Counted from the stretch's first letter, positions 20,420 to 29,666 are shown. The stretch is DNA of 64,000 nucleotides from Paracoccaceae bacterium (GCA_020622085.1 JAHRYM010000001.1:929117-993116); one strand, 5' to 3'. The notes: generated by a model from the letters alone, not told the origin. A program made the numbers and translations.

Positions 20420-21331
20420 TCATTCCCCGGCCTCAACCCCCCGGCACAGGGGGCAGCGGCCTTCCAGCAGGTCGGAATCCCGGGTCAGCGCCGTCGCCAT
20501 GAAGTCCATGAAAATCCGGATGCGTGCGGTGTGGCGCAGATCCTCATGGGTCAGTAGCCACAGGTCGAGCGAGAAGTCCTCGGGCATGGGCATCGTGCGC
20601 GTCAGTCCGGGGTCGCAATCGGCAATCGCACAGGGCAGGGCGGCGATGCCGATGCCTGCCCGCGTTGCCGCATGGGCGGCATTGATCGAATTGGTGCGCA
20701 TGACGTGCCGCGCCTCCGGCCACCACCGCGCAAGCGCGCGGCTGAGCGGGCCATGCGCGGTGCCATAGCCGATCCAGTCGGCAGCAGCGGGATCAGGCGC
20801 AGCGGGCTGGCCCTCGGCGGCATAGACGGCGAAGGCCAGCCGCCCGACCCGCCGCCCGACCAGCACTTCCTGCCCCGGATTGCCGATGCGCAGCGCCACA
20901 TCCGCCTCGCGCCGCGTCAGGTCAAGCACATGGTCGGCCACCACCACATCAAGCTCGATTTCCGGCCAATCCGCGCGGAAGGCCGCCAGATGGCGCGGCA
21001 GCACCCCCACGGCCAGCATGTCGGTGGTGGTGAGGCGGATGGTGCCGCTCGGGCGCTGGTCCTGGCCGGTGACCTTGAGCGCCAGCGCAGCGATCTCATC
21101 CTCGATGCGCAGGACGGAATCGCGCATCTCCTCGCCCGCCGCGGTCAGGGCATAGCCGCCGGGCAACCGCTCGAACAGCCGCACCCCGAGCCGCTCCTCG
21201 AAGGCGCCGATGCGGCGAAACACCGTGGAGTGGGTCACCCCCAGCACCCGCGCCGCCCCCGAAAGCGACCCTTCCCGCGCCACGGCCAGAAACAGCCGCA
21301 GATCGTCCCAATCCTGAGCCTGTGCATTCAT
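20420..21331 (-). CDS. LysR-family transcriptional regulator with C-terminal CxxC
   Basis: A 303-residue regulator. The N-terminal winged helix-turn-helix (about residues 8-65) reads LFLAVAREGSLSGAARVLGV with TVFRRIGAFEERLG. The effector-binding domain fills the rest. The tail carries RCPLCRG, a Cys-X2-Cys motif uncommon in LysR proteins. It is divergent from the HMA chaperone and P-type ATPase genes, so it probably controls them from the 108-bp intergenic region. Binding sites were not identified. Confidence 0.88.
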   Translation of the reverse strand: MNAQAQDWDDLRLFLAVAREGSLSGAARVLGVTHSTVFRRIGAFEERLGVRLFERLPGGYALTAAGEEMRDSVLRIEDEIAALALKVTGQDQRPSGTIRLTTTDMLAVGVLPRHLAAFRADWPEIELDVVVADHVLDLTRREADVALRIGNPGQEVLVGRRVGRLAFAVYAAEGQPAAPDPAAADWIGYGTAHGPLSRALARWWPEARHVMRTNSINAAHAATRAGIGIAALPCAIADCDPGLTRTMPMPEDFSLDLWLLTHEDLRHTARIRIFMDFMATALTRDSDLLEGRCPLCRGVEAGE

Positions 21332-21439
21332 GCAAGAAGCCTTTGCCCTGACTGCCAATCCTGTTCTTGGAAGGACAGCATATATGGGAGGAGCAAGCAA
21401 TGCAGCGGCGCAGATCGCCGCATGATGAAAGGACAGACC

Positions 21440-21655
21440 ATGAGCAAGACCATCCTGCGCAGCGACGAGTTTTCCTGCCCCTCCTGCGTCGCAAAGATCG
21501 AGAAGGCGCTGGCCGCAACCCCCGGCGTCGAAAGCGCCAGGGTGCATTTCAACACCGGCCGGATCGAGGTTGACCACGACGCAACCGCCTCGGTCGAGGC
21601 CCTGGTCGCCGCCGTGCGCTCGGCCGGATACGAGGCCAGGCCCGCCGCGTTCTGA
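21440..21655 (+). CDS. Heavy-metal-associated (HMA) domain chaperone
   Basis: A 71-residue ferredoxin-like metallochaperone. The metal site is SCPSCVAKIEKAL near residue 11-16. The rest follows the usual betaalphabeta order with GVESARVHFNTG and ALVAAVRSAGYEA. It would carry soft metal ions, probably Cu(I) or Zn/Cd, to the pump encoded 71 bases downstream, which lacks its own HMA domain. AAAGGA precedes the chosen ATG; two further ATGs lie five and six codons upstream. Confidence 0.88.
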   Translation: MSKTILRSDEFSCPSCVAKIEKALAATPGVESARVHFNTGRIEVDHDATASVEALVAAVRSAGYEARPAAF

Positions 21656-21726
21656 CGCTCCGATGTTCCCCGGATGACCCCCGGCCCGGCGCAGGACGCC
21701 CCGGCCGGGGCAGAAAGGAGTTTTCC

Positions 21727-23679
21727 ATGTTGCAACGTCTCATGGCCGGGTTCATGCACCCGGCGCGGCGGCGTCTTGGCCTGACCATCGCCTCGGGCGC
21801 GCTGATCCTGCTGGCGGTGATCGCGGGCTATGGCTTCGGGGCCGATGGCCTCTGGTCGGCGGCGATGATCGCGGCGGCCGTGGTCGCAGGCTCGGACATC
21901 GCGGTGCGCGCGGTGCAGGCGCTGCGGCTGCGGCATCTGAGCATCGAGCTTCTGGTCACCGTCGCCGCCCTGGGCGCGATGGTGATCGGCGAATACTGGG
22001 AGGCGGCTGCCGTCACCTTCCTGTTCATCTTCGGCGCCTGGCTCGAGGCGCGGACCATGCGCCAGACGCGCGGCGCGCTGAAGGCGCTGATCGACGCCGC
22101 CCCCGCCACCGCCACCGTGTTGCGCGACGGCCAGCCGGTCGAGGTCGCGGCAAGTGCCGTCTCGCCGGGCGAGACCGTTCTGGTCAAGGCCGGCCAGCGC
22201 ATCCCCGTCGACGGCGAGGTGATCCAGGGCGCGGCTGCGGTCAGCGAGGCCGCGATCACCGGCGAGTCGATCCCGGTGGAAAAGATCGCCGGAAGCGCCG
22301 TCTATACCGGCACCATCGCCGAGAACGGCGCGCTGCGGATCCGGGCCACCCAAGTCGGCGCCGACACCACGCTGGCGCGCATCGTGAGCCGCGTCGAGCA
22401 GGCGCAAGAGGAAAAAGCCCCGACGCAGCGGCTGATCGAACGGTTTGCACAGTGGTATACGCCTGGCATCATGGCGCTTTCGGCCCTGACATGGGCGATC
22501 AGCGGCGACGTTCGGCTGGCGCTGACTCTGCTGGTGGTGGGCTGCCCCGGCGCGCTGGTGATCTCGACCCCGGTTTCCATCGTCGCCGGGATCGGCCGGG
22601 CCGCTCGCTCGGGCATCCTGATCAAGGGCGGCCAGCATCTGGAGGAGGCGGGCCGGATCGACGCGGTGGCGCTGGACAAGACCGGCACCCTGACCGAGGG
22701 GCGGCCGCAGCTGGTGGCGGTCGTGCCGCTGGCGGGTCACGGGCGCGACACGGTGCTGAACCGCGCCGCCATCGCCGAGGCCGCCTCCGACCACCCGCTC
22801 GGCCGTCCGATCATCCAGGCCGCCGAGGCGAAGGGCGCGGTGCCCCCCGCCGACCATGTCGAGGAAATCGCCGGCATGGGCCTTGTCGCCGACCACGCAG
22901 GCCAGCGCATCGCGGCGGGCAACCGGCGCCTGATCGACCGGCTGGGGATCCCCGTGACGCCCGAGGCCGAGGCGGCGCTGGCCGACCTTCTGTCGCGCGG
23001 CCAGACGGTGGTGATGGTGGCCATCGACGGGCAGCTCGCGGGGCTTCTGGGCCTGGCCGACCAGCCGCGCGCCAGTGCAGCACCCATGATCCGGCGGCTG
23101 CGCAAGGCCGGTGTCGCCCGCATCGTCATGCTGACCGGCGACCAGCCTGCGGCGGCTGCGGCCATCGCCGCGCAGGTGGGGATTGACGAGGTCCACGCCA
23201 GCCTTCTGCCGGAGCAGAAGCTGGAGCTGATCCGCAAGATGCGCGCCGAGGGCCACCATGTCGCGATGATCGGCGACGGCATCAACGACGCCCCGGCCCT
23301 TGCGGCGGCCAATACCGCCATCGCCATGGGGGCGGCGGGCAGCGACGTGGCGATCGAGACCGCCGATATCGCGCTGATGACCGACGATCTGGACCGCATC
23401 CCCGAAGCGGTGGCGATCTCGCGCGCCACGCTGGCCAACATGCGCCAGAACCTGGTGATCGCGCTGGTCACGGTGGCGGGGCTGATGGCCGGGGTCTTCA
23501 GCGGCGATGTCCACATGGCCGAGGGGATGCTGATCCACCAGCTTTCGGTGCTGATCGTCATCGCCAACGGCATGCGCCTGTTGCGAACCCCGGCCGTGCG
23601 GCAGCCGGAAACCTCAACCAGGGTGATGCCGGCGCCTGCCTCAAGCCGGGGCGCGTTGAGGCCCCACCCCGTGCGGTAG
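21727..23679 (+). CDS. P1B-type heavy-metal ATPase with CPG motif
   Basis: A 650-residue membrane pump. The core has TGESIPVEK, the phosphorylation site [10 protein letters not shown] (Asp317), SDHPLG, TGDQ and GDGINDAPAL. The intramembrane metal motif is CPG (Cys273-Pro-Gly) where Cu and Zn/Cd pumps have CPC, so the transported ion cannot be assigned by the usual rules. No N-terminal metal-binding domain is present; the upstream 71-residue HMA protein may replace it. The last 30 residues extend past the usual end. AAAGGAG precedes the start. Confidence 0.9.
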   Translation: MLQRLMAGFMHPARRRLGLTIASGALILLAVIAGYGFGADGLWSAAMIAAAVVAGSDIAVRAVQALRLRHLSIELLVTVAALGAMVIGEYWEAAAVTFLFIFGAWLEARTMRQTRGALKALIDAAPATATVLRDGQPVEVAASAVSPGETVLVKAGQRIPVDGEVIQGAAAVSEAAITGESIPVEKIAGSAVYTGTIAENGALRIRATQVGADTTLARIVSRVEQAQEEKAPTQRLIERFAQWYTPGIMALSALTWAISGDVRLALTLLVVGCPGALVISTPVSIVAGIGRAARSGILIKGGQHLEEAGRIDAVALDKTGTLTEGRPQLVAVVPLAGHGRDTVLNRAAIAEAASDHPLGRPIIQAAEAKGAVPPADHVEEIAGMGLVADHAGQRIAAGNRRLIDRLGIPVTPEAEAALADLLSRGQTVVMVAIDGQLAGLLGLADQPRASAAPMIRRLRKAGVARIVMLTGDQPAAAAAIAAQVGIDEVHASLLPEQKLELIRKMRAEGHHVAMIGDGINDAPALAAANTAIAMGAAGSDVAIETADIALMTDDLDRIPEAVAISRATLANMRQNLVIALVTVAGLMAGVFSGDVHMAEGMLIHQLSVLIVIANGMRLLRTPAVRQPETSTRVMPAPASSRGALRPHPVR

Positions 23680-23805
23680 AATGGACGCGGACCCGAGTGG
23701 GCGCGGAGCACACCCGAAAGCGGAGCCGGTCCGGCCGCCAGTTCGACAGGGTTTCAAGGCAATGCGCGTGCTGCCCGAGCCGCACTCCACCGATGCGCGC
23801 CCTTG

Positions 23806-24282
23806 TCAGAACGACAGGGGCGCGTTGTCCTTTACCTCCTTCAGGACAAAAAAGGTCCGGATCTGCCGGACGCCGGGCAGGGCGATCAACTGCCTTCCGT
23901 GCAGCAGATTGAAGCCCGCCATGTCGCGCACCCGGATCTTCAGCAGGTAGTCGAAATCCCCGGCGACGAGGTTGCAGTCCAGCACCTCCTTCATCGCGCC
24001 CACGGCCTTTTCGAAGTCTGCAAAGCTTTCCGGGGTGGACCGGTCCAGCACCACGCCGACCATGACCAGCGCCCCCAAACCCACAGTGGCCGGCGCGACC
24101 TGCGCCCGGACCGAGGCGATGAAGCCTTCCTCGAACAGGCGCTGGGTGCGGCGGTGGCAGGTCGCCGCGCTGACGTTCACCAGCCGGGCCAGATCGGCAT
24201 TGGCAAGACGGCCATCGCCTTGCAGCGCCCGCAGGATGTTGCGGTCGATTCGGTCCAGTTCGGATGTGGAAGATTCTTTCAT
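23806..24282 (-). CDS. acdR: Lrp/AsnC-family regulator, AcdR-like
   Basis: The 158-residue protein has an N-terminal helix-turn-helix (LDRIDRNILRALQGDGR to ATCHRRTQRLFEEGFI) and a C-terminal RAM/AsnC effector domain (DCNLVAGDFDYLLKI). It is divergent from the ACC deaminase gene with 140 bases between them. This is the position of AcdR, the Lrp-type activator of acdS in Pseudomonas and Azospirillum. The identification as AcdR is by context; the family call is firm. Confidence 0.82.
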   Translation of the reverse strand: MKESSTSELDRIDRNILRALQGDGRLANADLARLVNVSAATCHRRTQRLFEEGFIASVRAQVAPATVGLGALVMVGVVLDRSTPESFADFEKAVGAMKEVLDCNLVAGDFDYLLKIRVRDMAGFNLLHGRQLIALPGVRQIRTFFVLKEVKDNAPLSF

Positions 24283-24422
24283 TCCTGCGGCCTTTGGTTT
24301 CTAAAAATTGAAAGCATACCGGGTAATGACGGATGTTTCATCCGATTTCGCGCCGCATTATGAAAGCGTGGTTTCCAAAAATCCTGCTAGCCTCGGGCAA
24401 GCTTGAACCAAGGAGACTCCAC
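24283..24422. promoter_or_regulatory. Divergent acdR-acdS control region
   Basis: These 140 bases separate two divergent genes and are more AT-rich than the flanks (runs such as TTTCTAAAAATTGAAAG at 24298). In known acdR-acdS loci the Lrp-type protein binds here and activates acdS when ACC is present. Short AT-rich segments suit Lrp binding, but no specific box was verified. A ribosome site AAGGAG lies before acdS. Confidence 0.5.
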
Positions 24423-25442
24423 ATGTCATTGCTTGAGAAATTCGAACGCTATCCGCTGACCTTCGGGCCGACCCCGATCGAACATCTGCCCCGCCTGACC
24501 GAGGCGCTGGGCGGCAAGGTGCAGATCTACGCCAAACGCGATGACTGCAACTCGGGGCTGGCGATGGGCGGCAACAAGCTGCGCAAGCTGGAATACATCG
24601 TGCCCGACGCCATCGCCTCGGGGGCGGATACGCTGGTGTCGATCGGCGGCGTGCAGTCCAACCATACCCGCATGGTGGCGGCGACGGCGGCGAAGATCGG
24701 CATGAAATGCGTGGTCGTGCAGGAAAAATGGGTGCCGCATTACGACGCGGTCTATGACCGGGTGGGCAATATCCTGATGACCCGCCTGATGGGCGCGGAC
24801 TCGCGGCTGGTCGATGACGGCTTCGACATCGGCATCCGCAAAAGCTGGGAAAACGCGATCCAGTCCGTCAAGGACGCGGGCGGGGTTCCCTATGCGATCC
24901 CGGCGGGTGCCAGCGTCCACAAATACGGCGCGCTGGGCTACATCGGCTTTGCCGAGGAAGTGGCCGAACAGGAAAAGGCGCTGGGCTTCAAGTTCGACTA
25001 TATCGTGGTCTGCGTCGTCACCGGATCGACCCAGGCGGGGATGATCGTGGGCTTTGCGGCCCAAGACCGCGCCGACCGCGTCATCGGCATCGACGCCTCG
25101 GGCACGCTGGAACAGACCCGCGCGCAGGTGCGCCAGATCGTCGACAACTCGTCCGCGCTGGTGGGTCTGGGCCGCAAGGTTCGCGACGACGAGATAGTGA
25201 TCAATCCCGATTACGCCTATCCGGCCTATGGCGTCCCGTCCGAGGAAACCAACGAGGCGATCCGCCTTGCCGCACGGACCGAGGCGATGATCACCGATCC
25301 GGTCTATGAAGGCAAATCGATGCAGGGCATGATCGATCTGACGCGCAAAGGTTTCTTCCCGGAAGGGTCGCGCGTCCTTTACGCTCATCTGGGCGGCGCC
25401 CCCGCCATCAACGGCTACAGCTACTACTACAAGGAAGGCTGA
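24423..25442 (+). CDS. acdS: 1-aminocyclopropane-1-carboxylate deaminase
   Basis: This PLP enzyme of 339 residues converts ACC, the plant ethylene precursor, to 2-oxobutanoate and ammonia. The PLP lysine is Lys52 in [10 protein letters not shown]. The phosphate/carboxylate loop [10 protein letters not shown] is present. Tyr295 and Glu296 in [12 protein letters not shown] are the residues that separate true ACC deaminase from D-cysteine desulfhydrase, and the C-terminal YAHLGGAPA keeps the expected Leu. Length matches the family exactly. It is followed by an E1 component that could use the product. Confidence 0.93.
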   Translation: MSLLEKFERYPLTFGPTPIEHLPRLTEALGGKVQIYAKRDDCNSGLAMGGNKLRKLEYIVPDAIASGADTLVSIGGVQSNHTRMVAATAAKIGMKCVVVQEKWVPHYDAVYDRVGNILMTRLMGADSRLVDDGFDIGIRKSWENAIQSVKDAGGVPYAIPAGASVHKYGALGYIGFAEEVAEQEKALGFKFDYIVVCVVTGSTQAGMIVGFAAQDRADRVIGIDASGTLEQTRAQVRQIVDNSSALVGLGRKVRDDEIVINPDYAYPAYGVPSEETNEAIRLAARTEAMITDPVYEGKSMQGMIDLTRKGFFPEGSRVLYAHLGGAPAINGYSYYYKEG

Positions 25443-25459
25443 GCCTTCTCCTGCCAAAG

Positions 25460-25483
25460 CGCCGCCCGGCCGACCGGGCGGCG
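25460..25483 (+). terminator. GC-rich hairpin after acdS
   Basis: A perfect 10-bp stem (CGCCGCCCGG / CCGGGCGGCG) with a 4-base loop lies 18 bases after the acdS stop. There is no T-run, so it may be an mRNA-stabilising or partial terminator structure between acdS and the E1 gene rather than a full terminator. Confidence 0.5.
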
Positions 25484-25514
25484 TGCCAACCCGAGCCCCT
25501 GTCCGGAGCCTGAC

Positions 25515-27875
25515 ATGCCCGCCGAAACCCGTCATCTGAAGACCATCGAGCAGCGGATCCTGTGGCTGTCGCACTGGATGATCCACCACGCCAACCATGT
25601 CCGTCCGAAGGTCGACGAGATCAAGCTGGGCGGGCATCAGGCGTCTTCGGCATCCATGGTCTCCATCCTGACGGCGCTGTATTTTTCAGCGCTGCGCCCC
25701 GAGGACCGCGTGGCGGTCAAGCCGCATGCCTCGCCCGTCTTCCATGCCATCCAGTATCTGATGGGCAACCAGACCCGCGAGAAGATGGAGAACTTCCGCG
25801 GGTTGCACGGCGTGCAAAGCTATCCGAGCCGCACCAAGGACATTGACGATGTCGATTTCTCGACGGGGTCCGTGGGGCTTGGGGTGGCGATCACCTCCTT
25901 TGCCTCGATCGTGCAGGACTACATCGCTGCGAAGGACTGGGGCCGCGATCTGCCGCTGGGCCGGATGGTGGCGCTGGTGGGCGACGCCGAACTTGACGAG
26001 GGCAACGTCTATGAGGCCCTGCAGGAGGGCTGGAAGAACGACCTGCGCAACTGCTGGTGGATCATCGACTACAACCGGCAGTCGCTCGACGGCATCGTGC
26101 GCGAGGGGCTGTTTGCGCGGATCGAAAAGATCTTCGATGCCTTCGGCTGGGATGTGGTGCGGGTGAAATACGGCGCCCTGCAACGTGCGGCCTTTGCCGA
26201 ACCGGGCGGCAGCGCCTTGCGCGACTGGATCGACGCCTGCCCGAACCAGCAATATTCGGCGCTGACCTTCATGGGGGGCGCGGTCTGGCGCAAGCGCCTT
26301 CTGGATGATCTGGGCGACCAGGGCGATGTCTCGGCGCTGATAAACCGGCGCAGCGACACCGAACTGGCCGAATTGATGGAGAACCTTGGCGGCAACTGCG
26401 TGCAGACGATGGCCGAGGTCTTTGCCAGCATCGACCACGACCGCCCGACCTGTTTCCTGGCCTATACGATCAAGGGCTGGGGCACGCCGATCGCGGGCCA
26501 CAAGGACAATCACGGCGGTCTGATGAACAAGACGCAATTTGCGGCCTGGCAGGCGCATATGGGTGTCGCCAGCGGAGAGGAATGGGAACCTTTTGCCAAT
26601 ATTCCCGATCTGCCTGCGCTGAAGGCTTTCCTGGGCCAGGTTCCCTTCTTCGCCAGGGGCCGCCGCCGCCATCACGATGACAAGCTGGATGTGCCGCAGA
26701 TCGGATTTGAATCCGAACGCGAGATTTCCACCCAGGCCGCCTTCGGCAAGATCCTTGACGAATTGTCCAAGGGCGACACCGCGCTTGCGTCGCGGATCGT
26801 CACGACCTCGCCCGATGTGACCGGCACCACCAACCTTGGCCCCTGGGTCAACCGCCGCAAGCTTTTTGCGCGCAAGCCCCGGGCTGATGCCTTCATCGAG
26901 CATCGCATACCTTCCACCGCGAAATGGGAATTCACCCCCGAGGGCCAGCATATCGAACTGGGCATCGCCGAGATGAACCTCTTTCTGCTCCTGGGGGCGG
27001 CGGGGCTTTCGCACAGCCTGTTCGGCAAGCGGCTGATCCCGATCGGCACGGTCTATGACCCCTTCGTGCATCGCGGACTCGATGCACTGAATTACGCCTG
27101 CTATCAGGATGCGCGGTTCCTGATCGTCGGCACCCCTTCGGGCGTGACGCTGGCGCCCGAGGGCGGGGCGCACCAGTCCATCGGCACGCCCCTGACCGGC
27201 ATGGCGCAGGACGGGCTGGCCGCCTTCGAGCCCGCCTTCGCCGATGAACTGGCGGTGATCATGGAATGGGCCTTCGATTACCTGCAACGCGACGGCGAGG
27301 GCGACCCGGACGAACGCACCTGGCTGCGCGACGAAACCGGCGGCTCGGTCTATCTGCGGCTGACCACCAACCCGCTTGAACAACCCGGCAAGCGGGTGAA
27401 CGACGATTTCCGGCAGGGCGCGATCGACGGCGGCTACTGGCTGCGCAAGCCCGGGCCGAATTGTGAGGTGGTGATCGCCTATCAGGGGGCCATCGCCCCC
27501 GAAGCGATCACGGCCGCGGGTGCCCTGGCCGAGGGGCGGCGCGATGTCGGTGTTCTGGCGGTCACATCGGCCGACCGGCTGAACGCGGGATGGACGGCGG
27601 CGCAACGGGCAAGGTCTCGCGGCAATGCCGCGGCCCGGTCCCATGTCGAGCGCCTGTTCGAGGGCCTGCCGCCCCATTGCACGCTGGTCACCGTCATCGA
27701 CGGCCACCCGGCGACACTTGCCTGGCTGGGCGGGGTGCAGGGTCATCGCACAGTGGCGCTGGGCGTCGAGCATTTCGGCCAGACCGGCACCATCGGCGAC
27801 CTTTACCGCCATTTCGGCATCGATGCCGCCACGATTGCCGCCCGTGCCAGGGGTCTGACTCCCGGCCCGCGCTAG
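25515..27875 (+). CDS. AceE-like 2-oxoacid dehydrogenase E1 (transketolase family)
   Basis: A 786-residue thiamine-diphosphate enzyme of the homodimeric pyruvate dehydrogenase E1 / transketolase type. The N-terminal half has GGHQASSASM and the ThDP-binding GDAELDEGN...WWIIDYNRQSLDG. The middle has LAYTIKGWGTPIAGHKDNHGG, and the pyrimidine domain has HIELGIAEMN. It is shorter than AceE (about 890 residues). Because it lies directly behind acdS, I infer that it decarboxylates 2-oxobutanoate, possibly to propionyl units. No E2 or E3 gene is nearby, so it would have to share the cell's complexes. Confidence 0.82.
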   Translation: MPAETRHLKTIEQRILWLSHWMIHHANHVRPKVDEIKLGGHQASSASMVSILTALYFSALRPEDRVAVKPHASPVFHAIQYLMGNQTREKMENFRGLHGVQSYPSRTKDIDDVDFSTGSVGLGVAITSFASIVQDYIAAKDWGRDLPLGRMVALVGDAELDEGNVYEALQEGWKNDLRNCWWIIDYNRQSLDGIVREGLFARIEKIFDAFGWDVVRVKYGALQRAAFAEPGGSALRDWIDACPNQQYSALTFMGGAVWRKRLLDDLGDQGDVSALINRRSDTELAELMENLGGNCVQTMAEVFASIDHDRPTCFLAYTIKGWGTPIAGHKDNHGGLMNKTQFAAWQAHMGVASGEEWEPFANIPDLPALKAFLGQVPFFARGRRRHHDDKLDVPQIGFESEREISTQAAFGKILDELSKGDTALASRIVTTSPDVTGTTNLGPWVNRRKLFARKPRADAFIEHRIPSTAKWEFTPEGQHIELGIAEMNLFLLLGAAGLSHSLFGKRLIPIGTVYDPFVHRGLDALNYACYQDARFLIVGTPSGVTLAPEGGAHQSIGTPLTGMAQDGLAAFEPAFADELAVIMEWAFDYLQRDGEGDPDERTWLRDETGGSVYLRLTTNPLEQPGKRVNDDFRQGAIDGGYWLRKPGPNCEVVIAYQGAIAPEAITAAGALAEGRRDVGVLAVTSADRLNAGWTAAQRARSRGNAAARSHVERLFEGLPPHCTLVTVIDGHPATLAWLGGVQGHRTVALGVEHFGQTGTIGDLYRHFGIDAATIAARARGLTPGPR

Positions 27876-28041
27876 CGTATCCCCGATCTGCCCCGCATCT
27901 CCTCGGCAGCGCAGCGAGTTGCCGGTTGCGGATATCCAGTCCGCCGCACTTCCGGACAAGTCTCTCGCACGGGCGGAAATGCGGGCCGGCCCCATTCACG
28001 GGTATTGCCCGAACCGCTCTCTGCGGGTATCAGGCGGGCAG

Positions 28042-28117
28042 GGGTCGTTAGCTCAGTTGGTAGAGCGTCTCGTTTACACCGAGAATGTCGGGAGTTCGAG
28101 TCTCTCACGACCCACCA
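28042..28117 (+). tRNA. tRNA-Val(TAC)
   Basis: The acceptor strands GGGTCGT and ACGACCC pair. The D-arm is TTAGCTCAGTTGGTAGAG. The anticodon loop TTTACAC sits in a CTCG/CGAG stem and reads TAC. The T-loop GTTCGAGTC is normal and CCA is encoded at 28115-28117. Length is 76 bases. Confidence 0.97.
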
Positions 28118-28280
28118 CCCAACCATGCCGCACCCAGCCATGACGCCCGCTTCCAGGCGGCATCGGCATCCTGCTCGGGTCTTCGCCAAGGGCGCGCGGT
28201 CAGGGATGAGTCGCGTGACGCATGTCCGCAGCACCAAGGCGCGAGGACTGGCGGCAAGGCTCCGGAACCTGGAAGAAAGA

Positions 28281-28325
28281 TGGTGCTGCAAGAGAGGATT
28301 GAACTCTCGACCTCTCCCTTACCAA
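28281..28325 (-). pseudogene. 3' half of the host tRNA-Thr(GGT), displaced by the element (attL side)
   Basis: Read on the minus strand, this is the 3' part of a threonine tRNA from the anticodon loop through variable loop and T-arm to the encoded CCA (TGG at 28281-28283). It matches bases 40207-40251 of the intact tRNA-Thr at 44 of 45 positions. The one difference (28290, T at tRNA position 67 instead of G) pairs with the A at position 6 of the 5' half found at 40388-40427. No acceptor 5' strand or D-arm follows on this side; unrelated element sequence begins at 28326. Confidence 0.9.
28316..28325. other. attL core
   Basis: CCCTTACCAA, the crossover core shared with attR at 40388-40397. Left of it is host tRNA sequence, right of it (TAAGCGGG...) is element sequence. 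On the tRNA strand it covers the anticodon loop TTGGTAA and the first bases of the 3' stem, a common crossover site for tyrosine integrases. Confidence 0.85.
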
Positions 28326-28458
28326 TAAGCGGGCCACCAGTTTACGGGGGTATCCGCCGGGCTCCGCGCGTAACGGGAAACCATTTACTTACAGGCACTT
28401 GGCGTATAAGGTAGGCCCCGGCGGTAAAGCGCCGTAAAGCCCAATAGCCCAACTTCCC

Positions 28459-28478
28459 GTTACCCCGGCGTTACCCCG
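28459..28478. repeat. Putative integrase arm-type sites, left end
   Basis: Two direct copies of GTTACCCCG at 28459-28467 and 28470-28478, just upstream of the integrase start. The same 9-mer pair with almost the same spacing recurs at the opposite end of the element (40309 and 40321). Paired short repeats flanking the core are the hallmark of tyrosine-integrase arm sites. Confidence 0.65.
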
Positions 28479-28490
28479 AGAGGTGCCACC

Positions 28491-29666
28491 ATGAAGTCCA
28501 GACTGACCGAGATTGCCGTGCAGAAGATGAAGCCCGAGCCGGGCAAGCGCCTCGAAGTGTCCGACACGCACCTGACGGGCCTCTCGCTGCGGATCACCGA
28601 GACCGGCAAGAAAAGCTGGTCGGTGACCTACCGCGTCGCGGGCCGGGGCGAGGGCGGGAACCGGGGCGCGCTGCGCCGGATGACGCTGGGCGCATACCCT
28701 CTGATCGACCTGAAAGCGGCCCGGGAAAAGGCGGCTGCGGCGCTGGACCTTGCCGACCGGGGCGACGACCCCTGCGACAAGCGGCGCGACGACCTCGAAG
28801 AAAAGCGCGACAGCACCGTGGACAACATCGCCGCGCGCTACGTCGCGCTGCACCTGAAACCCAGCGTGAAGAAGTGGCACGACGCCGACCGGCTGCTGCG
28901 CCTGCACGTCCTGCCGGAATGGGGTAACACGCCCATCGGCGACATCCGGCGGCGCGACGGCCAGAAGCTGCTGGACAAGGTGTTGATGGCGCACGGGGTG
29001 GGCATCGCCCGCGAGGTCCGCAAGCACGTCGTGGCGATGTTCAACTGGGCGCACGACCGCGACGAGGTGGGCGTGAACGTGCTGGCCGGGATGAAGCGCA
29101 AAGACCTCGCCTATGCGGAGCGCGAGCGGGTGCTGACCATGGACGAGCTCAAGGCGGTCTGGGCAGCCGCCGACAAGATGGGCTACCCCTTCGGCCCGAT
29201 GATCCGTCTGCTGATCCTGACGGCCCAGCGGCGGGCCGAGATTGCCGGCCTAGAGCGGGGGTGGCTGTTGCCGGACCAGCAGGCGTTCGAGGTGCCCGCC
29301 AGCCACTATAAGACCGACCGCACGCAGGTCGTGCCCCTGTCGGCCCCGGCGCTGGCCATCGTGGAAGGCTTGCCGAACTGGAACGGGGGTGACTTCCTGC
29401 TTTCGACCACCGGGGGCACGCGGCCCGTGTCGGGCTTCTCGAAGGCCAAGGCGCGGGTGGACACCCTGTCGAAGGTCGAGGGCTGGACCCTGCACGACCT
29501 GCGCCGGTCTGCCGCCACGCACATGGCGCGGCTGGGCATCGCGCCCAAGCACGTCGAGATGGTGCTGGGCCACGCGACCGAGGGCGTGGCGGGCATCTAT
29601 AACCGCTACGAGTACCTGGCCGAAAAGCGGTCGGCGCTGGACACGTGGGGGGCGCTGTGGAAGTGA
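28491..29666 (+). CDS. int: Tyrosine-type site-specific integrase (P4 family)
   Basis: A 391-residue recombinase. Residues 1-100 form the P4-type N-terminal arm-binding domain (LTGLSLRITETGKKSW, LGAYPLIDLKAAREKA). Residues 105-200 are the SAM-like core-binding domain. The catalytic domain carries Arg248 (QRRAEI), Lys274, His335-Arg338 (HDLRR), His361 (LGHA) and Tyr370 (GIYNRY). It lies 165 bases inside attL and is transcribed inward, as expected for the enzyme that inserted and could excise the element. It is complete. Confidence 0.95.
   Translation: MKSRLTEIAVQKMKPEPGKRLEVSDTHLTGLSLRITETGKKSWSVTYRVAGRGEGGNRGALRRMTLGAYPLIDLKAAREKAAAALDLADRGDDPCDKRRDDLEEKRDSTVDNIAARYVALHLKPSVKKWHDADRLLRLHVLPEWGNTPIGDIRRRDGQKLLDKVLMAHGVGIAREVRKHVVAMFNWAHDRDEVGVNVLAGMKRKDLAYAERERVLTMDELKAVWAAADKMGYPFGPMIRLLILTAQRRAEIAGLERGWLLPDQQAFEVPASHYKTDRTQVVPLSAPALAIVEGLPNWNGGDFLLSTTGGTRPVSGFSKAKARVDTLSKVEGWTLHDLRRSAATHMARLGIAPKHVEMVLGHATEGVAGIYNRYEYLAEKRSALDTWGALWK

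Noticed and set aside
21401-21573. Short alternative gene starting at ATG 21401 after GGGAGGAG
   Set aside because: The frame gives an Arg/His-rich peptide and overlaps the well-supported HMA chaperone in another frame; the GGGAGGAG may belong to a leader.
25686-27995. Long leftward open frame (769 codons) opposite the E1 gene
   Set aside because: Antisense shadow with no domain signature; the E1 frame is fully supported by ThDP motifs.
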